A program made the translations under genes and the position numbers. From positions 1 through 25,460 of the IMG/VR virus record IMGVR_UViG_3300029266_000585: DNA of 25,460 nt, one strand, 5' to 3'. Position 1 is the first letter of the stretch. Every line of letters starts with the position of its first letter. The DNA comes from a virus. Under the pieces are notes generated by a model. The model had not been told where the DNA came from and did not search any database. It worked only from the letters and a program-made list of their open reading frames with translations. This document shows, one piece after another, positions 5,847-13,350 of this stretch.

Positions 5847-6818
5847 ATGCTATTCGAAGAACAAATTTCAAGAAAACCAGATTTATACCCATGGACCAAA
5901 CAGTTCATTGAAGCTATATGGAAAGGGTTTTGGACACCAGAAGAATTTAATTTCCGTTCGGACTATTCCCAATTTAAAACAGATTTAAGTCCAGAAGAAC
6001 GAGAGATTGTAGTTAAGACAATGTCTGCTATCGGACAAATAGAAATTGCTGTTAAATCTTTTTGGGCTGATATCGGTAATCATTTACCTCATCCATCTAT
6101 TAAAGATTTAGGCTATGCTATGGCCAACTCAGAAGTTATCCATAATATGGCATATGAGAAAATTCTCGACGTGTTGCATTTGACGCACGTCTTTGAAGAA
6201 AACTTAAATGTTGATGTGATTAAAGGACGTGTAGATTATCTGCGCAAGTATAACAAGAAAGTGTATGCTGACGACAAGAAGCAATACATCTATTCTATTA
6301 TGTTGTTTACTTTGTTTGTGGAAAATGTTAGTCTGTTCTCACAGTTCTATATTATTATGCATATGAATCGGAATAAAGCAGTGATGAAAGATTGTGCTCA
6401 GCAAGTACAATATACACGTAATGAAGAAATGCTACACGCTCAAGTCGGCATTAAGTTGATTAATACGTTGCGTGAAGAATATCCAGATCTGTTCGATGAC
6501 GAGTTAGAAACACGTGTTAGGGAAGAATGTATTGATGCTCTTAAAGCTGAGAGTAAAGTGATTGATTGGATTATGAGTGGATATACAATTCCTGGTTTAT
6601 CATCTCCTATTCTTAAATCATTCATTGCAAAGAGAATGACAGAATCCTTAGATCAAATTGGATTTGATAGTAGTGAAATTAAGTATGACCCAGACTTGTT
6701 ACATGAGACACTCTGGTTTGATGAAGAATTGCTAGGCGCTAATATGACCGACTTCTTTCAAAAGCGCCCGGTAGAATATGCTAAAGGTAAAGGCATTAGC
6801 GCTGATGATTTATTTTAA
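5847..6818 (+). CDS. nrdB: Class I ribonucleotide reductase, small (beta) subunit
   Basis: A 323-residue R2 protein that holds the metal cofactor and radical for dNTP synthesis. Metal ligands read as Glu66 (GQIEIAVK), Glu96 and His99 (SEVIH), Glu159 (FVENVSLF), and Glu194 and His197 (EEMLH). Tyr103 sits four residues after His99, the radical-tyrosine position. The first ligand appears to be Glu where E. coli has Asp84. The C-terminal tail ends in DDLF, likely for docking to NrdA. ATG 5847 is chosen because AAGGA lies ten bases upstream and the upstream TTG (5823) sits inside the leader hairpin. nrdA follows after 11 bases. Confidence 0.95.
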   Translation: MLFEEQISRKPDLYPWTKQFIEAIWKGFWTPEEFNFRSDYSQFKTDLSPEEREIVVKTMSAIGQIEIAVKSFWADIGNHLPHPSIKDLGYAMANSEVIHNMAYEKILDVLHLTHVFEENLNVDVIKGRVDYLRKYNKKVYADDKKQYIYSIMLFTLFVENVSLFSQFYIIMHMNRNKAVMKDCAQQVQYTRNEEMLHAQVGIKLINTLREEYPDLFDDELETRVREECIDALKAESKVIDWIMSGYTIPGLSSPILKSFIAKRMTESLDQIGFDSSEIKYDPDLLHETLWFDEELLGANMTDFFQKRPVEYAKGKGISADDLF

Positions 6819-6829
6819 AGGATTATATA

Positions 6830-8470
6830 ATGACATTTAAATGGGCTAACGATGACTCAAGAACATTTCTGAGTAGAGGTTATATTGATGGAAATATGAC
6901 CGTTGAGGAGAGGGTAAGAACAATTGCCCAAACCGCTGAATCAATCCTTGAAATAGAAGGCTTTGGTGACAAATTCTATGACTATATGAGCAAAGGTTAT
7001 TATTCTCTTTCCTCTCCAGTATGGTCAAACTTCGGTACAAAGAAGGGTTTACCTATCTCTTGTAACGGAGTCAAGATTGAAGATAATATGGAATCAATTC
7101 TGCTTAAAGTAGCGGAAGTTGGAATGCAAACTAAAATGGGTGCTGGAACATCTGGTTACTTTGGTGCTTTGCGTTCCCGTGGAGAACCTATTAAATCAGG
7201 TGGCACAGCCGATGGACCAGTTCACTTTATGAACTTAACTGAAACTACAGTAGATGTAGTTGCTCAGGGTAATGTCCGAAGAGGTTCTTTTGCTGGTTAT
7301 CTTGATATTGAATCTCCCGACATTTATGAGTTTCTTGACTGTCGTGAAGAAGGTTCTTCCATTATCAATATGAGTTTAGGCGTTTGTATCGGCGATGATT
7401 GGATGAACTCCATGATTCACGGTGATCAAGAAAAGAGAACACTATGGGCAAGAGTATTGCGCAAGAGACGTGAGAGCGGTTACCCATATCTATTCTTTAA
7501 AGATACTGTAAACAATAATAAACCACAAGTTCTTAAAGATCAAGAGATTCCTATTTGGGCATCTAATCTATGTTCTGAGATTTGTTTACCGTCAAGTGAA
7601 GAATGGTCTTTTGTTTGTAATCTAGCATCTATGAATTGTCTCACGTATGATGAATGGAAAGAGACAGATGCTGTGGAAGTAATGACTTACTTCCTTGATG
7701 CCGTAATGGAAGAATACATTGAAAAGACAGCCGATATTCCGTTTATGAAATCAGCTCATGACTTTGCTTTACATTGGCGTGCACTTGGTCTAGGACAACT
7801 CGGATGGCATTCTTATCTACAAGCAAATAACATTGCATTTGAATCATTTGATGCTCATATGAAAGCTGTTGAGATTAGTAGATTTATTGATGAAAGATCA
7901 CTTATTGCTTCTCAAGAACTAGCTATTGAATATGGTGAGCCAGCTGGTATGTTGGGATATGGAGAACGTAATTTAACAAGAACAGCTGTTGCTCCAACTA
8001 CAAGTTCATCATTTATTCTTGGACAAGTTTCTCCATCTATTGAACCACTAGCATCTAATTACTTTACAAAAGATTTGGCTAAAGGAAAGTTTACTTATCG
8101 TAACCCATATTTGGCCACAGTATTTGAGAAATATGGTAAGGGAGAAGAAACTTGGATGGACGTGTTAAAGCACGGCGGATCAGTACAACACTTAGACTTC
8201 TTGGATGAGCATGAAAAGAATATGTTTAAAACTTTCTCAGAAATATCACCATTAGTTATTGTACAACAAGCTGCAGCAAGACAGAAATATATTGATCAAG
8301 CACAATCTCTTAATATTATGATTGGACCAGATGTGCCAGCTAAAGATGTTAATGCTCTATTAATAGAAGGTTGGAAACTAGGAGTCAAGACATTCTATTA
8401 TCAACGTAGTTCTAATCCTGCTCAAGAGTTGGTTAGAGATATTATGAACTGTGCGAGTTGTGAAGCATAA
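6830..8470 (+). CDS. nrdA: Class I ribonucleotide reductase, large (alpha) subunit
   Basis: A 546-residue catalytic subunit that reduces ribonucleotides to deoxyribonucleotides. Active-site residues: Cys78 (LPISCNG) and Cys263 (FVCNLASMNC) as the redox pair, and Asn246, Cys248 and Glu250 (SNLCSE) as the thiyl-radical site. The radical-transfer tyrosines are Tyr523/Tyr524 (FYYQR). The C-terminal NCASCEA gives the shuttle cysteines 541 and 544. It is much shorter than the 761-residue E. coli enzyme and has no N-terminal ATP-cone, so dATP overall inhibition should be absent. Short, cone-less forms are known from phages. It is in an operon with nrdB. Its stop shares one base with the next ATG (TAATG). 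Confidence 0.95.
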   Translation: MTFKWANDDSRTFLSRGYIDGNMTVEERVRTIAQTAESILEIEGFGDKFYDYMSKGYYSLSSPVWSNFGTKKGLPISCNGVKIEDNMESILLKVAEVGMQTKMGAGTSGYFGALRSRGEPIKSGGTADGPVHFMNLTETTVDVVAQGNVRRGSFAGYLDIESPDIYEFLDCREEGSSIINMSLGVCIGDDWMNSMIHGDQEKRTLWARVLRKRRESGYPYLFFKDTVNNNKPQVLKDQEIPIWASNLCSEICLPSSEEWSFVCNLASMNCLTYDEWKETDAVEVMTYFLDAVMEEYIEKTADIPFMKSAHDFALHWRALGLGQLGWHSYLQANNIAFESFDAHMKAVEISRFIDERSLIASQELAIEYGEPAGMLGYGERNLTRTAVAPTTSSSFILGQVSPSIEPLASNYFTKDLAKGKFTYRNPYLATVFEKYGKGEETWMDVLKHGGSVQHLDFLDEHEKNMFKTFSEISPLVIVQQAAARQKYIDQAQSLNIMIGPDVPAKDVNALLIEGWKLGVKTFYYQRSSNPAQELVRDIMNCASCEA

Positions 8471-8676
8471 TGGCTCGGCATAGTCCCGCGTATGTACGTG
8501 AGAAAATGGCCGAACTAATGGAACCTATTGATCGTCAGATTATGATGACTGATGATCAAGAAGAAATACTTATGTTTGCTTGTACTATGTTGCAACGTGT
8601 AAGAACAATACTAGATAGTCAGATAGGCCCGACTGGTAGAAAACAAATCTTGCAAGATGCTATTGACAAGGATTAA
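8470..8676 (+). CDS. Small phage protein, 68 aa, downstream of nrdA
   Basis: Starts on the last base of the nrdA stop codon, so its translation is coupled to nrdA. The protein (MARHSPAYVREKMAELMEPI..., then DDQEEILMFACTMLQRVRTI and QIGPTGRKQILQDA) should be all helical. The SPAYVRxKMAELMEPIDRQ start is familiar from marine T4-like phages in the same place after nrdA, without known function. A role linked to RNR is possible only by position. Confidence 0.7.
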   Translation: MARHSPAYVREKMAELMEPIDRQIMMTDDQEEILMFACTMLQRVRTILDSQIGPTGRKQILQDAIDKD

Positions 8677-8698
8677 ATGAAAAGAGAACACTAAATGA

Positions 8699-9049
8699 AT
8701 GACGTATTTAGTAACTGATAATTGCATTAAGTGTAAGCACATGGACTGTGTCGAAGTATGTCCAGTAGACTGTTTCTACGAGGGTGAAAATACTTTGGTG
8801 ATTAATCCAGACGAATGTATCGACTGCGGAGTATGTGAACCAGAATGTCCAGTAGATGCAATTGTGGCAGACAACGAATTAGAGGGTGATGAACTTGGAT
8901 ATTGGCTAAAGATTAATACCGATGCATCCGCTATATGGCCAAACATTACATTAGCAAGACCAGAAGACGTTCCAAAGGATGCTGCAGAATGGGATGGCGT
9001 ACCAAACAAGAGAGAACTACTTTCAATGAACCCAGGAAAAGGAGATTAA
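8699..9049 (+). CDS. fdxA: 7Fe ferredoxin, FdxA type
   Basis: A 116-residue ferredoxin. Cysteines 9, 12, 17, 21, 25, 40, 43, 46 and 50 reproduce the Azotobacter-type FdxA spacing, with the [3Fe-4S] site from Cys9/17/50 and the [4Fe-4S] site from Cys21/40/43/46. The N-terminal [19 protein letters not shown] and the long C-terminal arm (about 60-116, with LNPN-type turns and [13 protein letters not shown]) are also typical of the bacterial family. It is a soluble one-electron carrier. It lies in the nrdBA operon, so donation to the RNR metal cofactor or Fe-S enzymes of the host is plausible. The sequence is close to alphaproteobacterial FdxA by memory, suggesting host origin. The ribosome site is weak (AAGAGA, about 12 bases upstream). 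Confidence 0.92.
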   Translation: MTYLVTDNCIKCKHMDCVEVCPVDCFYEGENTLVINPDECIDCGVCEPECPVDAIVADNELEGDELGYWLKINTDASAIWPNITLARPEDVPKDAAEWDGVPNKRELLSMNPGKGD

Positions 9050-9295
9050 ATGATTAATACACACGGGTTTGAAGTAGAAGAAAATGAACATGCTGGTGAG
9101 AAAAAAGTCTATGACGATATCGTCCCGAGACCAGTGCTATCTGAATTTGTTCGGTCGTTAAAGAATCAAGCGGGTGAAGAATGGAAGTCCAGATGCACTG
9201 ACCACTATGCTTGGAAAGCTGCCGAACATATTGAATTTCTTGAAAATACAATAAGAAAGTATCAGATAAGTAATGACCCGTTTACAAAACTTTAA
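9050..9295 (+). CDS. Hypothetical protein, 81 aa
   Basis: Begins directly after the ferredoxin stop, with GGAG seven bases before ATG inside the ferredoxin gene end. The protein has an acidic start, then DDIVPRPVLSEFVRSLKNQA, EEWKSRCTDHYAWKAAEHIE and a short C-terminal helix. It looks mainly helical. No family recognised. It overlaps the next gene by 23 bases. Confidence 0.65.
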   Translation: MINTHGFEVEENEHAGEKKVYDDIVPRPVLSEFVRSLKNQAGEEWKSRCTDHYAWKAAEHIEFLENTIRKYQISNDPFTKL

Positions 9296-9476
9296 GGCTT
9301 GGTTCAAACATTTAAAACAAGAAGGTATCAGAATGTATGGTGAAGATCAAAGTGATCTCGCTTGGTATGGAAAATATAACAATATGAATTGTTGTATATG
9401 GGCTTTCCATAATTCCGGCACTCACTTCACTGACGGTACATATTTTAAAAAAGGAAAAAGAATTGAGCAAAAATAA
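9273..9476 (+). CDS. Hypothetical protein, 67 aa
   Basis: Starts within the end of the previous gene. It begins with a basic helix (RLQNFKAWFKHLKQEGIRMY), followed by an aromatic-rich part (DLAWYGKYNNMNCCIWAFHN) and a basic tail. The adjacent cysteines CC in an aromatic setting are notable, but no family is recognised. Overlap at both ends fits the dense style of the region. Confidence 0.6.
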   Translation: MTRLQNFKAWFKHLKQEGIRMYGEDQSDLAWYGKYNNMNCCIWAFHNSGTHFTDGTYFKKGKRIEQK

Positions 9477-9615
9477 AATACATCACTTGGTTTGTCCAGT
9501 ATGTGAATATGAATGTTATGTAGAACCTATCAACGATAAAGATCCGCCCGAACACTGTCCTATGTGTGCTGCTGTAATTTCAATGGAATCAGATGACGAA
9601 GACGATTGGGAATAG
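9463..9615 (+). CDS. Small zinc-ribbon-like protein with TTG start
   Basis: From TTG 9463, with AAGGA about seven bases upstream, to TAG 9613-9615; 50 residues. It has two Cys pairs, CPVC (11-14) and CPMC (about 33-36), flanked by HHLV and EHC, the pattern of a zinc ribbon or rubredoxin-like knuckle, and an acidic tail ESDDEDDWE. There is no ATG near the N-terminus, so TTG is inferred. Small phage zinc ribbons often act as transcription adaptors or are unknown. It overlaps the neighbouring genes slightly. Confidence 0.6.
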   Translation: MSKNKIHHLVCPVCEYECYVEPINDKDPPEHCPMCAAVISMESDDEDDWE

Positions 9616-9632
9616 CCAGTATAGATAATTAC

Positions 9633-10061
9633 ATGTGGATTTATAATGAAAAAGAATTTAAGCCTACACAAGACGATTTACAGTCTTGGGTAGGTTTTGT
9701 GTATCTGATTACTGATACCGCTAACAGTAAAAAGTATATTGGTAAAAAACTATTTTGGTCTACAAGGAGACTAAAACCATTAAAGGGAAAGACACGAAAA
9801 CGGGTTCAAGTTAAAGAATCAGATTGGACGACATATCATGGCTCAAGCGAAGAAGTGAAAGCATTAGTTGAAAACTCTGACCCTTCAAGATGGAAACGTG
9901 AAATAATTAGACTTTGCAAAGTAAAAGGGGAGATGAGTTACTATGAAACTAAAGAACAATTTGATAGACACGTGCTATTTTCTGATGAATATTACAATGA
10001 ATTTATTGGTTGTAAAATTCACTCGCGCCATGTAAAGGGTAAGTGTGATGATCCAATATGA
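9633..10061 (+). CDS. SegE-type GIY-YIG endonuclease-like protein
   Basis: A 142-residue protein from ATG 9633 (a TTG at 9606 would add nine residues; relatives as I recall them begin close to WxYxxKEF, so ATG is preferred). GFVYLITDTANSKKYIGKK (21-39) is the GIY-YIG motif in VYLI...YIG form. ESDW and YYETKEQFDR add the conserved residues of the family, and the C-terminal SDEYYNEFIGCKIHSR is typical. T4 Seg proteins are homing endonucleases with this domain; here no separate DNA-binding region is present, so it may be a freestanding nuclease or a domesticated one. It lies between small genes in the RNR operon. Confidence 0.8.
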   Translation: MWIYNEKEFKPTQDDLQSWVGFVYLITDTANSKKYIGKKLFWSTRRLKPLKGKTRKRVQVKESDWTTYHGSSEEVKALVENSDPSRWKREIIRLCKVKGEMSYYETKEQFDRHVLFSDEYYNEFIGCKIHSRHVKGKCDDPI

Positions 10062-10329
10062 CTGTGGGATTCAAGGCATGGGCCCAGAAGAAATAAAAGA
10101 AGCCAATCGTTTAATGTGGCTTGTCAAAGGACAACTTTGTCCGTTAGAGTACAGTAAAAAAGATATTCACGGTGTATTTCGAGGGTATTTTAAAAGACTT
10201 TGGTGTAACAATGAAAGAGTTGTATATGGTGAAGAAGGATTTGAAGATGCTTGGAACCAAAGACAATGGGCCCAGGAAGCAAAAGAACAAGAAGAAATAG
10301 ATAAAATATGTATCAGATCAATGGATTAG
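10048..10329 (+). CDS. Hypothetical protein, 93 aa
   Basis: Starts at ATG 10048, inside the end of the SegE-like gene; a GTG at 10045 is in frame just before it. The protein contains CGIQGMGPEEIKEANRLMWL, KKDIHGVFRGYFKRLWCNNE and a C-terminal helix rich in Gln/Glu. No known family. It is the last gene before the promoter at 10333. Confidence 0.65.
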   Translation: MIQYDCGIQGMGPEEIKEANRLMWLVKGQLCPLEYSKKDIHGVFRGYFKRLWCNNERVVYGEEGFEDAWNQRQWAQEAKEQEEIDKICIRSMD

Positions 10330-10332
10330 GTG

Positions 10333-10361
10333 TTTACATATACTTTTTTATGTAGTATAAA
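10333..10361 (+). promoter_or_regulatory. Sigma70-like promoter TTTACA-N17-TATAAA
   Basis: TTTACA at 10333-10338 and TATAAA at 10356-10361 with 17 bases between, just after the stop at 10329. The start would be near 10368, about 29 bases before the ATG at 10397. Confidence 0.7.
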
Positions 10362-10396
10362 AGTTATAGCAAAACAACTTAAAGAGAGACAAGAAA

Positions 10397-10828
10397 ATGT
10401 TTGACCTAATCTCAGATCTCCACAAAGAAGTTTACGGATTCCGCCCTACTCAAGATTGGTGGGCTGATTGGAATGCCTCTTCAGATTCCCAGAAAGAAAA
10501 AGTCTGGGATGAATATAATCGTGTTAATGACTTACAGATAGCAGACCTGACCCATAGTGAAGAAACAAACTTGCAGGCTTTTAAATCTAATATTGCAAAG
10601 ATGATGCTTGATTATGACTTGACTAAATTAGATGCCGTCCGTTGGTGGATTGAAGCTGAAGGTTTAAATGAGACTGATCTTCGGTATGGGTCAAGCTACA
10701 TTAACTACCGCAACAGTCTGCCATATCAGAATGATATGAATGAGATTATGGACGAAGCTTGTTCAGATCAATTGCGTGAAACCCAAGCCGCTGAGGAAGC
10801 AGAATATTCAGCTTTACAATACTCTTGA
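10397..10828 (+). CDS. Conserved phage hypothetical protein, 143 aa
   Basis: Begins MFDLISDLHKEVYGFRPTQD and continues with Trp-rich WWADWNASSD, then acidic helices (MMLDYDLTKLDAVRWWIEAE and QLRETQAAEEAEYSAL). The LHKxVYGFRP start is a pattern I have seen in many phages, without assigned function. It has its own promoter 36-64 bases upstream and the -35 box of the next promoter lies inside its last codons. Probably cytoplasmic. Confidence 0.7.
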   Translation: MFDLISDLHKEVYGFRPTQDWWADWNASSDSQKEKVWDEYNRVNDLQIADLTHSEETNLQAFKSNIAKMMLDYDLTKLDAVRWWIEAEGLNETDLRYGSSYINYRNSLPYQNDMNEIMDEACSDQLRETQAAEEAEYSALQYS

Positions 10829-10841
10829 ATTGTGTTATAAT
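10813..10841 (+). promoter_or_regulatory. Sigma70-like promoter TTTACA-N17-TATAAT
   Basis: TTTACA at 10813-10818 lies inside the end of the upstream gene and a perfect TATAAT at 10836-10841 lies after its stop, spacing 17. It should drive the gene at 10862 and the RNase H gene. Confidence 0.75.
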
Positions 10842-10861
10842 AAGATTATAGGAGATACACA

Positions 10862-11017
10862 ATGGAATGGACTATAAAAGCATACCACTGGATAGATGGA
10901 TCCAATCGCATGGTTCAGTGGGCTAGTGGATTAAGTCACTCTCATGCAGCAAAGATGTTTAAACGGCTGCATGATCAGAAAGAATTTGCAATGATAACTA
11001 TGAAAGAAAAGAAATGA
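10862..11017 (+). CDS. Small protein ahead of RNase H, 51 aa
   Basis: ATG 10862 with AGGAGA at 10850-10855, and an ATGA overlap with the RNase H start at 11014. The protein (MEWTIKAYHWIDGSNRMVQW, then ASGLSHSHAAKMFKRLHD and a basic tail) looks like a small alpha/beta fold. Unknown function. A strong ribosome site and a promoter of its own support it as a real gene. Confidence 0.65.
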   Translation: MEWTIKAYHWIDGSNRMVQWASGLSHSHAAKMFKRLHDQKEFAMITMKEKK

Positions 11018-11865
11018 TTTTACTTGATTTTTCAGGCGTGTCTATTGCGCCTATTGCTATGGGAGCTGCTAAGGTAGACGAGCATCTAATTCGTCATATG
11101 GTTCTAAACAGTATTCGTATGTATAAGCAAAAGTTTAAAGAATACGGAGATATGGTTATTGTATGCGATGCTGGTGGTAACTGGCGCAAAGATGAATACC
11201 CAGAATATAAAGGCAATCGTAAAAACTCCAGACAGGAATCAACTATTGACTGGGACGAGGCTTTCCGTATTCTTAATATGGTAAGAGATGAGATTGCCGA
11301 GAACCTTCCATATAAAGTAATCCATCAATGGGGCTGTGAAGCAGATGACTCAATTGCCGAGATTGTTAAATGGACTCAAGAGTTTGGTAACTATGAAGAA
11401 GTTATGATTGTATCAGCTGACCGTGACTTTAAACAGTTGCAGAAGTTTGATAATGTGAAGCAGTATTCTAATATTACTAAAAAGTTTGTTAAAGAACCAA
11501 ATCCACGTTTGTTCTTACAAGAACATATCTTGACTGGCTGCAGTGGTGATGGTGTACCAAATGTTTTATCTGATGACGATACACTAATTAATCCAGATAA
11601 GCGTCAACCACCATTAACTAAAAAGAAGAAAGAAGCGTTACTTGAAGACCCTCGGGCTCTTGGTGATACTGTATATAGAAATTACTGCCGAAACAAGAAG
11701 ATGATTGACTTGACAGAAGAGTCACAGTGTCCAGAAGTAGTAAAAACAGAAATTATAAATACTTTTGAATCACAAGACTTTGTGTCTAAAAAGAGTAAGG
11801 TTTTACCATACTTGATTCAAAAGAGATGTAGATTATTAATTGAATGTGTAGAGGAATTTTTTTAA
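11014..11865 (+). CDS. rnh: T4-type RNase H, 5'-3' FEN-family nuclease
   Basis: A 283-residue member of the FEN-1/5'-nuclease family; T4 RNase H (305 aa) removes RNA primers from lagging-strand fragments. Acidic metal-site motifs: LLDFSG (Asp5), VCDAGGNWRKDEYPEYKGNR (51-70, Asp52 and the basic arch), CEADDSIAE (Glu109, Asp111, Asp112), SADRDFKQL (Asp136, Asp138), and TGCSGDGVPNVL with the helix-hairpin-helix Asp. The C-terminal part has basic stretches (LTKKKKEALLED) for DNA contact. A TATAAATA at 11754-11761 inside it may be chance. Its stop overlaps the next ATG by one base. Confidence 0.92.
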   Translation: MILLDFSGVSIAPIAMGAAKVDEHLIRHMVLNSIRMYKQKFKEYGDMVIVCDAGGNWRKDEYPEYKGNRKNSRQESTIDWDEAFRILNMVRDEIAENLPYKVIHQWGCEADDSIAEIVKWTQEFGNYEEVMIVSADRDFKQLQKFDNVKQYSNITKKFVKEPNPRLFLQEHILTGCSGDGVPNVLSDDDTLINPDKRQPPLTKKKKEALLEDPRALGDTVYRNYCRNKKMIDLTEESQCPEVVKTEIINTFESQDFVSKKSKVLPYLIQKRCRLLIECVEEFF

Positions 11866-12317
11866 TGAAATTGGTTCATGAAGTGTTAGAGCTGTTACAT
11901 AAGCAGCAAACAAAACAAGAAAAAGTCGACGTGCTAAAGTCCAATGAGACTTGGGCACTAAAGGATATATTAAGAGGATCTATTGACAGTACAGTAGAGT
12001 GGGCGGTGCCAGCAGGCCCGCCTCCCTATGTCGCAAATAGACCAGAGTCCACCCCATCAAACTTACTCAAGCAGAATGTAAAATTTAAATATTTTGTAAA
12101 GGGTGGACAATACGAGAATATGAAACAGGTAAAGCGTGAGAAACTCTTTATTGAAGTGCTTGAGTCAATTCACCCTAAAGATGCAGCATTAGTTGTCAAT
12201 ATGGTCTCTAAGCCTGAGGCTAAGGGAGGATGGTATGATCTGGGTTCCTGCAAAATTACTAGACCTATGATTAATGAAGCCTTTCCCGATTTGCTGCAAG
12301 ATAACAATAAGGAATGA
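11865..12317 (+). CDS. Conserved phage protein, DUF6433-like, 150 aa
   Basis: Starts at ATG 11865 on the last base of the RNase H stop, with GAGGA at 11851-11855. Pattern: MKLVHEVLELLHKQQTKQEK, LKSNETWALKDILRGSIDST, VEWAVPAGPPPYVANRPEST, KFKYFVKGGQYE and LFIEVLESIHPKDAALVVNM. The WALKDILR...VxW.LPxGxPPY...LxxE.LHPxDAxLV layout is a common phage family; the DUF6433 name is from memory. Function unknown, but in T4-like marine phages it commonly sits with replication genes. Confidence 0.75.
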   Translation: MKLVHEVLELLHKQQTKQEKVDVLKSNETWALKDILRGSIDSTVEWAVPAGPPPYVANRPESTPSNLLKQNVKFKYFVKGGQYENMKQVKREKLFIEVLESIHPKDAALVVNMVSKPEAKGGWYDLGSCKITRPMINEAFPDLLQDNNKE

Positions 12318-12324
12318 CAAATAC

Positions 12325-12498
12325 ATGGTATCAGCTCAAATTGAAAGATTGAAAAAAGATTCAAGGGAACTAAGTCAGTACTCAAGAAAATTAGAGAAAA
12401 AAGGAAGACACGATTTGAAACACAAAATTGACGTAAAACAAGATTACTTAGATCAAGTCATTGCTGATATCGAGGAACAAAAGAATACTTTTAATTAA
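12325..12498 (+). CDS. Small coiled-coil protein, 57 aa
   Basis: ATG 12325 with AAGGA at 12309-12313; longer in-frame starts exist upstream (12274) but lie within the previous gene and lack a ribosome site. The protein is one long charged helix (QIERLKKDSRELSQYSRKLE, then KHKIDVKQDYLDQVIADIEE), probably a coiled coil. No family recognised. Confidence 0.6.
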   Translation: MVSAQIERLKKDSRELSQYSRKLEKKGRHDLKHKIDVKQDYLDQVIADIEEQKNTFN

Positions 12499-12501
12499 GG
12501 G

Positions 12502-12530
12502 TTTACAATCAACATTATAGCTGATATAGT
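12502..12530 (+). promoter_or_regulatory. Sigma70-like promoter TTTACA-N17-TATAGT
   Basis: TTTACA at 12502-12507, TATAGT at 12525-12530, spacing 17, in the 62-base gap before the gene at 12561. Same -35 and spacing as the other four sites. Confidence 0.7.
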
Positions 12531-12560
12531 TAATTTAACAAAACAGCAACAGGTGAAAAC

Positions 12561-13124
12561 ATGAATATATTTGTATTAGATAATAACCCTATAAAAGCAG
12601 CACAACTGCAGTGCGATAAGCACGTAGTAAAAATGATCGTGGAGAGTGCACAGATGCTCTCCACGGCTCATCGTATGCTAGATGGTATAGAAACCAAAAA
12701 GTTGTCTAAATCAGGCAAACGTATGGTAAAATATTGGACTATGGAAAACGAGCTGAAAGAAAATACTTTGTACAAGGCAGTTCACTTTGCTCATCCTTGT
12801 ACTGTATGGACTATGGAATCAGTCCAAAATTACATCTGGCACTACGATCACTTTGATGCTCTTTGCATCGAGTACACATATCGCTACCGAAAAGTTCACG
12901 CAACTCAAACCAAGCTTGCAGATATGTTATCTATTCCCCCACGTAATTTGCCATCGGTAGGTCTTACTCCATTCCGTATGGCTATGCAACACCAACCACA
13001 GTGTATCAACGAGGCTGATCCAGTACAGTCTTACAAAGATTATTATCAGACCAAGCAAGAGAATTTCAAAATGGCTTGGACTGGTCGTAATGTCCCGGAG
13101 TGGTTTAATGTGGCAGCAGCCTGA
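12561..13124 (+). CDS. Conserved phage protein with CDKHVVKM motif, 187 aa
   Basis: The protein starts MNIFVLDNNPIKAAQLQCDK and has the HVVKMIVESAQMLSTAHRML helix, a central HPCTVWTMESVQNYIWHYDH, and NLPSVGLTPFRMAMQHQPQC. It ends with YKDYYQTKQE and VPEWF. I know this family from many T4-like and other phages, where it is mostly annotated as hypothetical. The conserved Cys, Asp and His residues look like an active or metal site, but I cannot name an activity. It is first in an operon that continues to PhoH and the exonuclease, so a DNA-related role is possible. Confidence 0.8.
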   Translation: MNIFVLDNNPIKAAQLQCDKHVVKMIVESAQMLSTAHRMLDGIETKKLSKSGKRMVKYWTMENELKENTLYKAVHFAHPCTVWTMESVQNYIWHYDHFDALCIEYTYRYRKVHATQTKLADMLSIPPRNLPSVGLTPFRMAMQHQPQCINEADPVQSYKDYYQTKQENFKMAWTGRNVPEWFNVAAA

Positions 13125-13350
13125 TTATATAACTATAGATGAAATCAAAATCGGTAAGATAGTGGGTCCAAATGGTCCACTGCCTTATCCAAAGAAACTT
13201 GGTACTCATTTAAGGCTCGTGGAAACGGAGACAGGGAAGAGATATATACAACTATATTCAACCCTTTCAAAGCAATGGAATATAATGTATAGATATGAAA
13301 TAGAAGCATCTTGGAAACAATGGAAAAAACATGCCAACATACACGATTAG
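13108..13350 (+). CDS. Hypothetical beta-rich protein, 80 aa
   Basis: ATG 13108 with GGAG seven bases upstream; it overlaps the previous gene by 17 bases and the next by 20. The protein (ITIDEIKIGKIVGPNGPLPY, THLRLVETETGKRYIQLYST, then MYRYEIEASWKQWKK) looks like a small beta barrel with a terminal helix. Unknown. Confidence 0.6.
   Translation: MWQQPDYITIDEIKIGKIVGPNGPLPYPKKLGTHLRLVETETGKRYIQLYSTLSKQWNIMYRYEIEASWKQWKKHANIHD

Noticed and set aside
8677-8718. Tiny reading frames of 5 and 7 codons before the ferredoxin
   Set aside because: Too short to support; could be leader peptides but nothing else suggests this.
11754-11761. TATAAATA inside the RNase H gene
   Set aside because: Located in coding sequence about 100 bases before the next start; in an AT-rich genome a chance match is likely.
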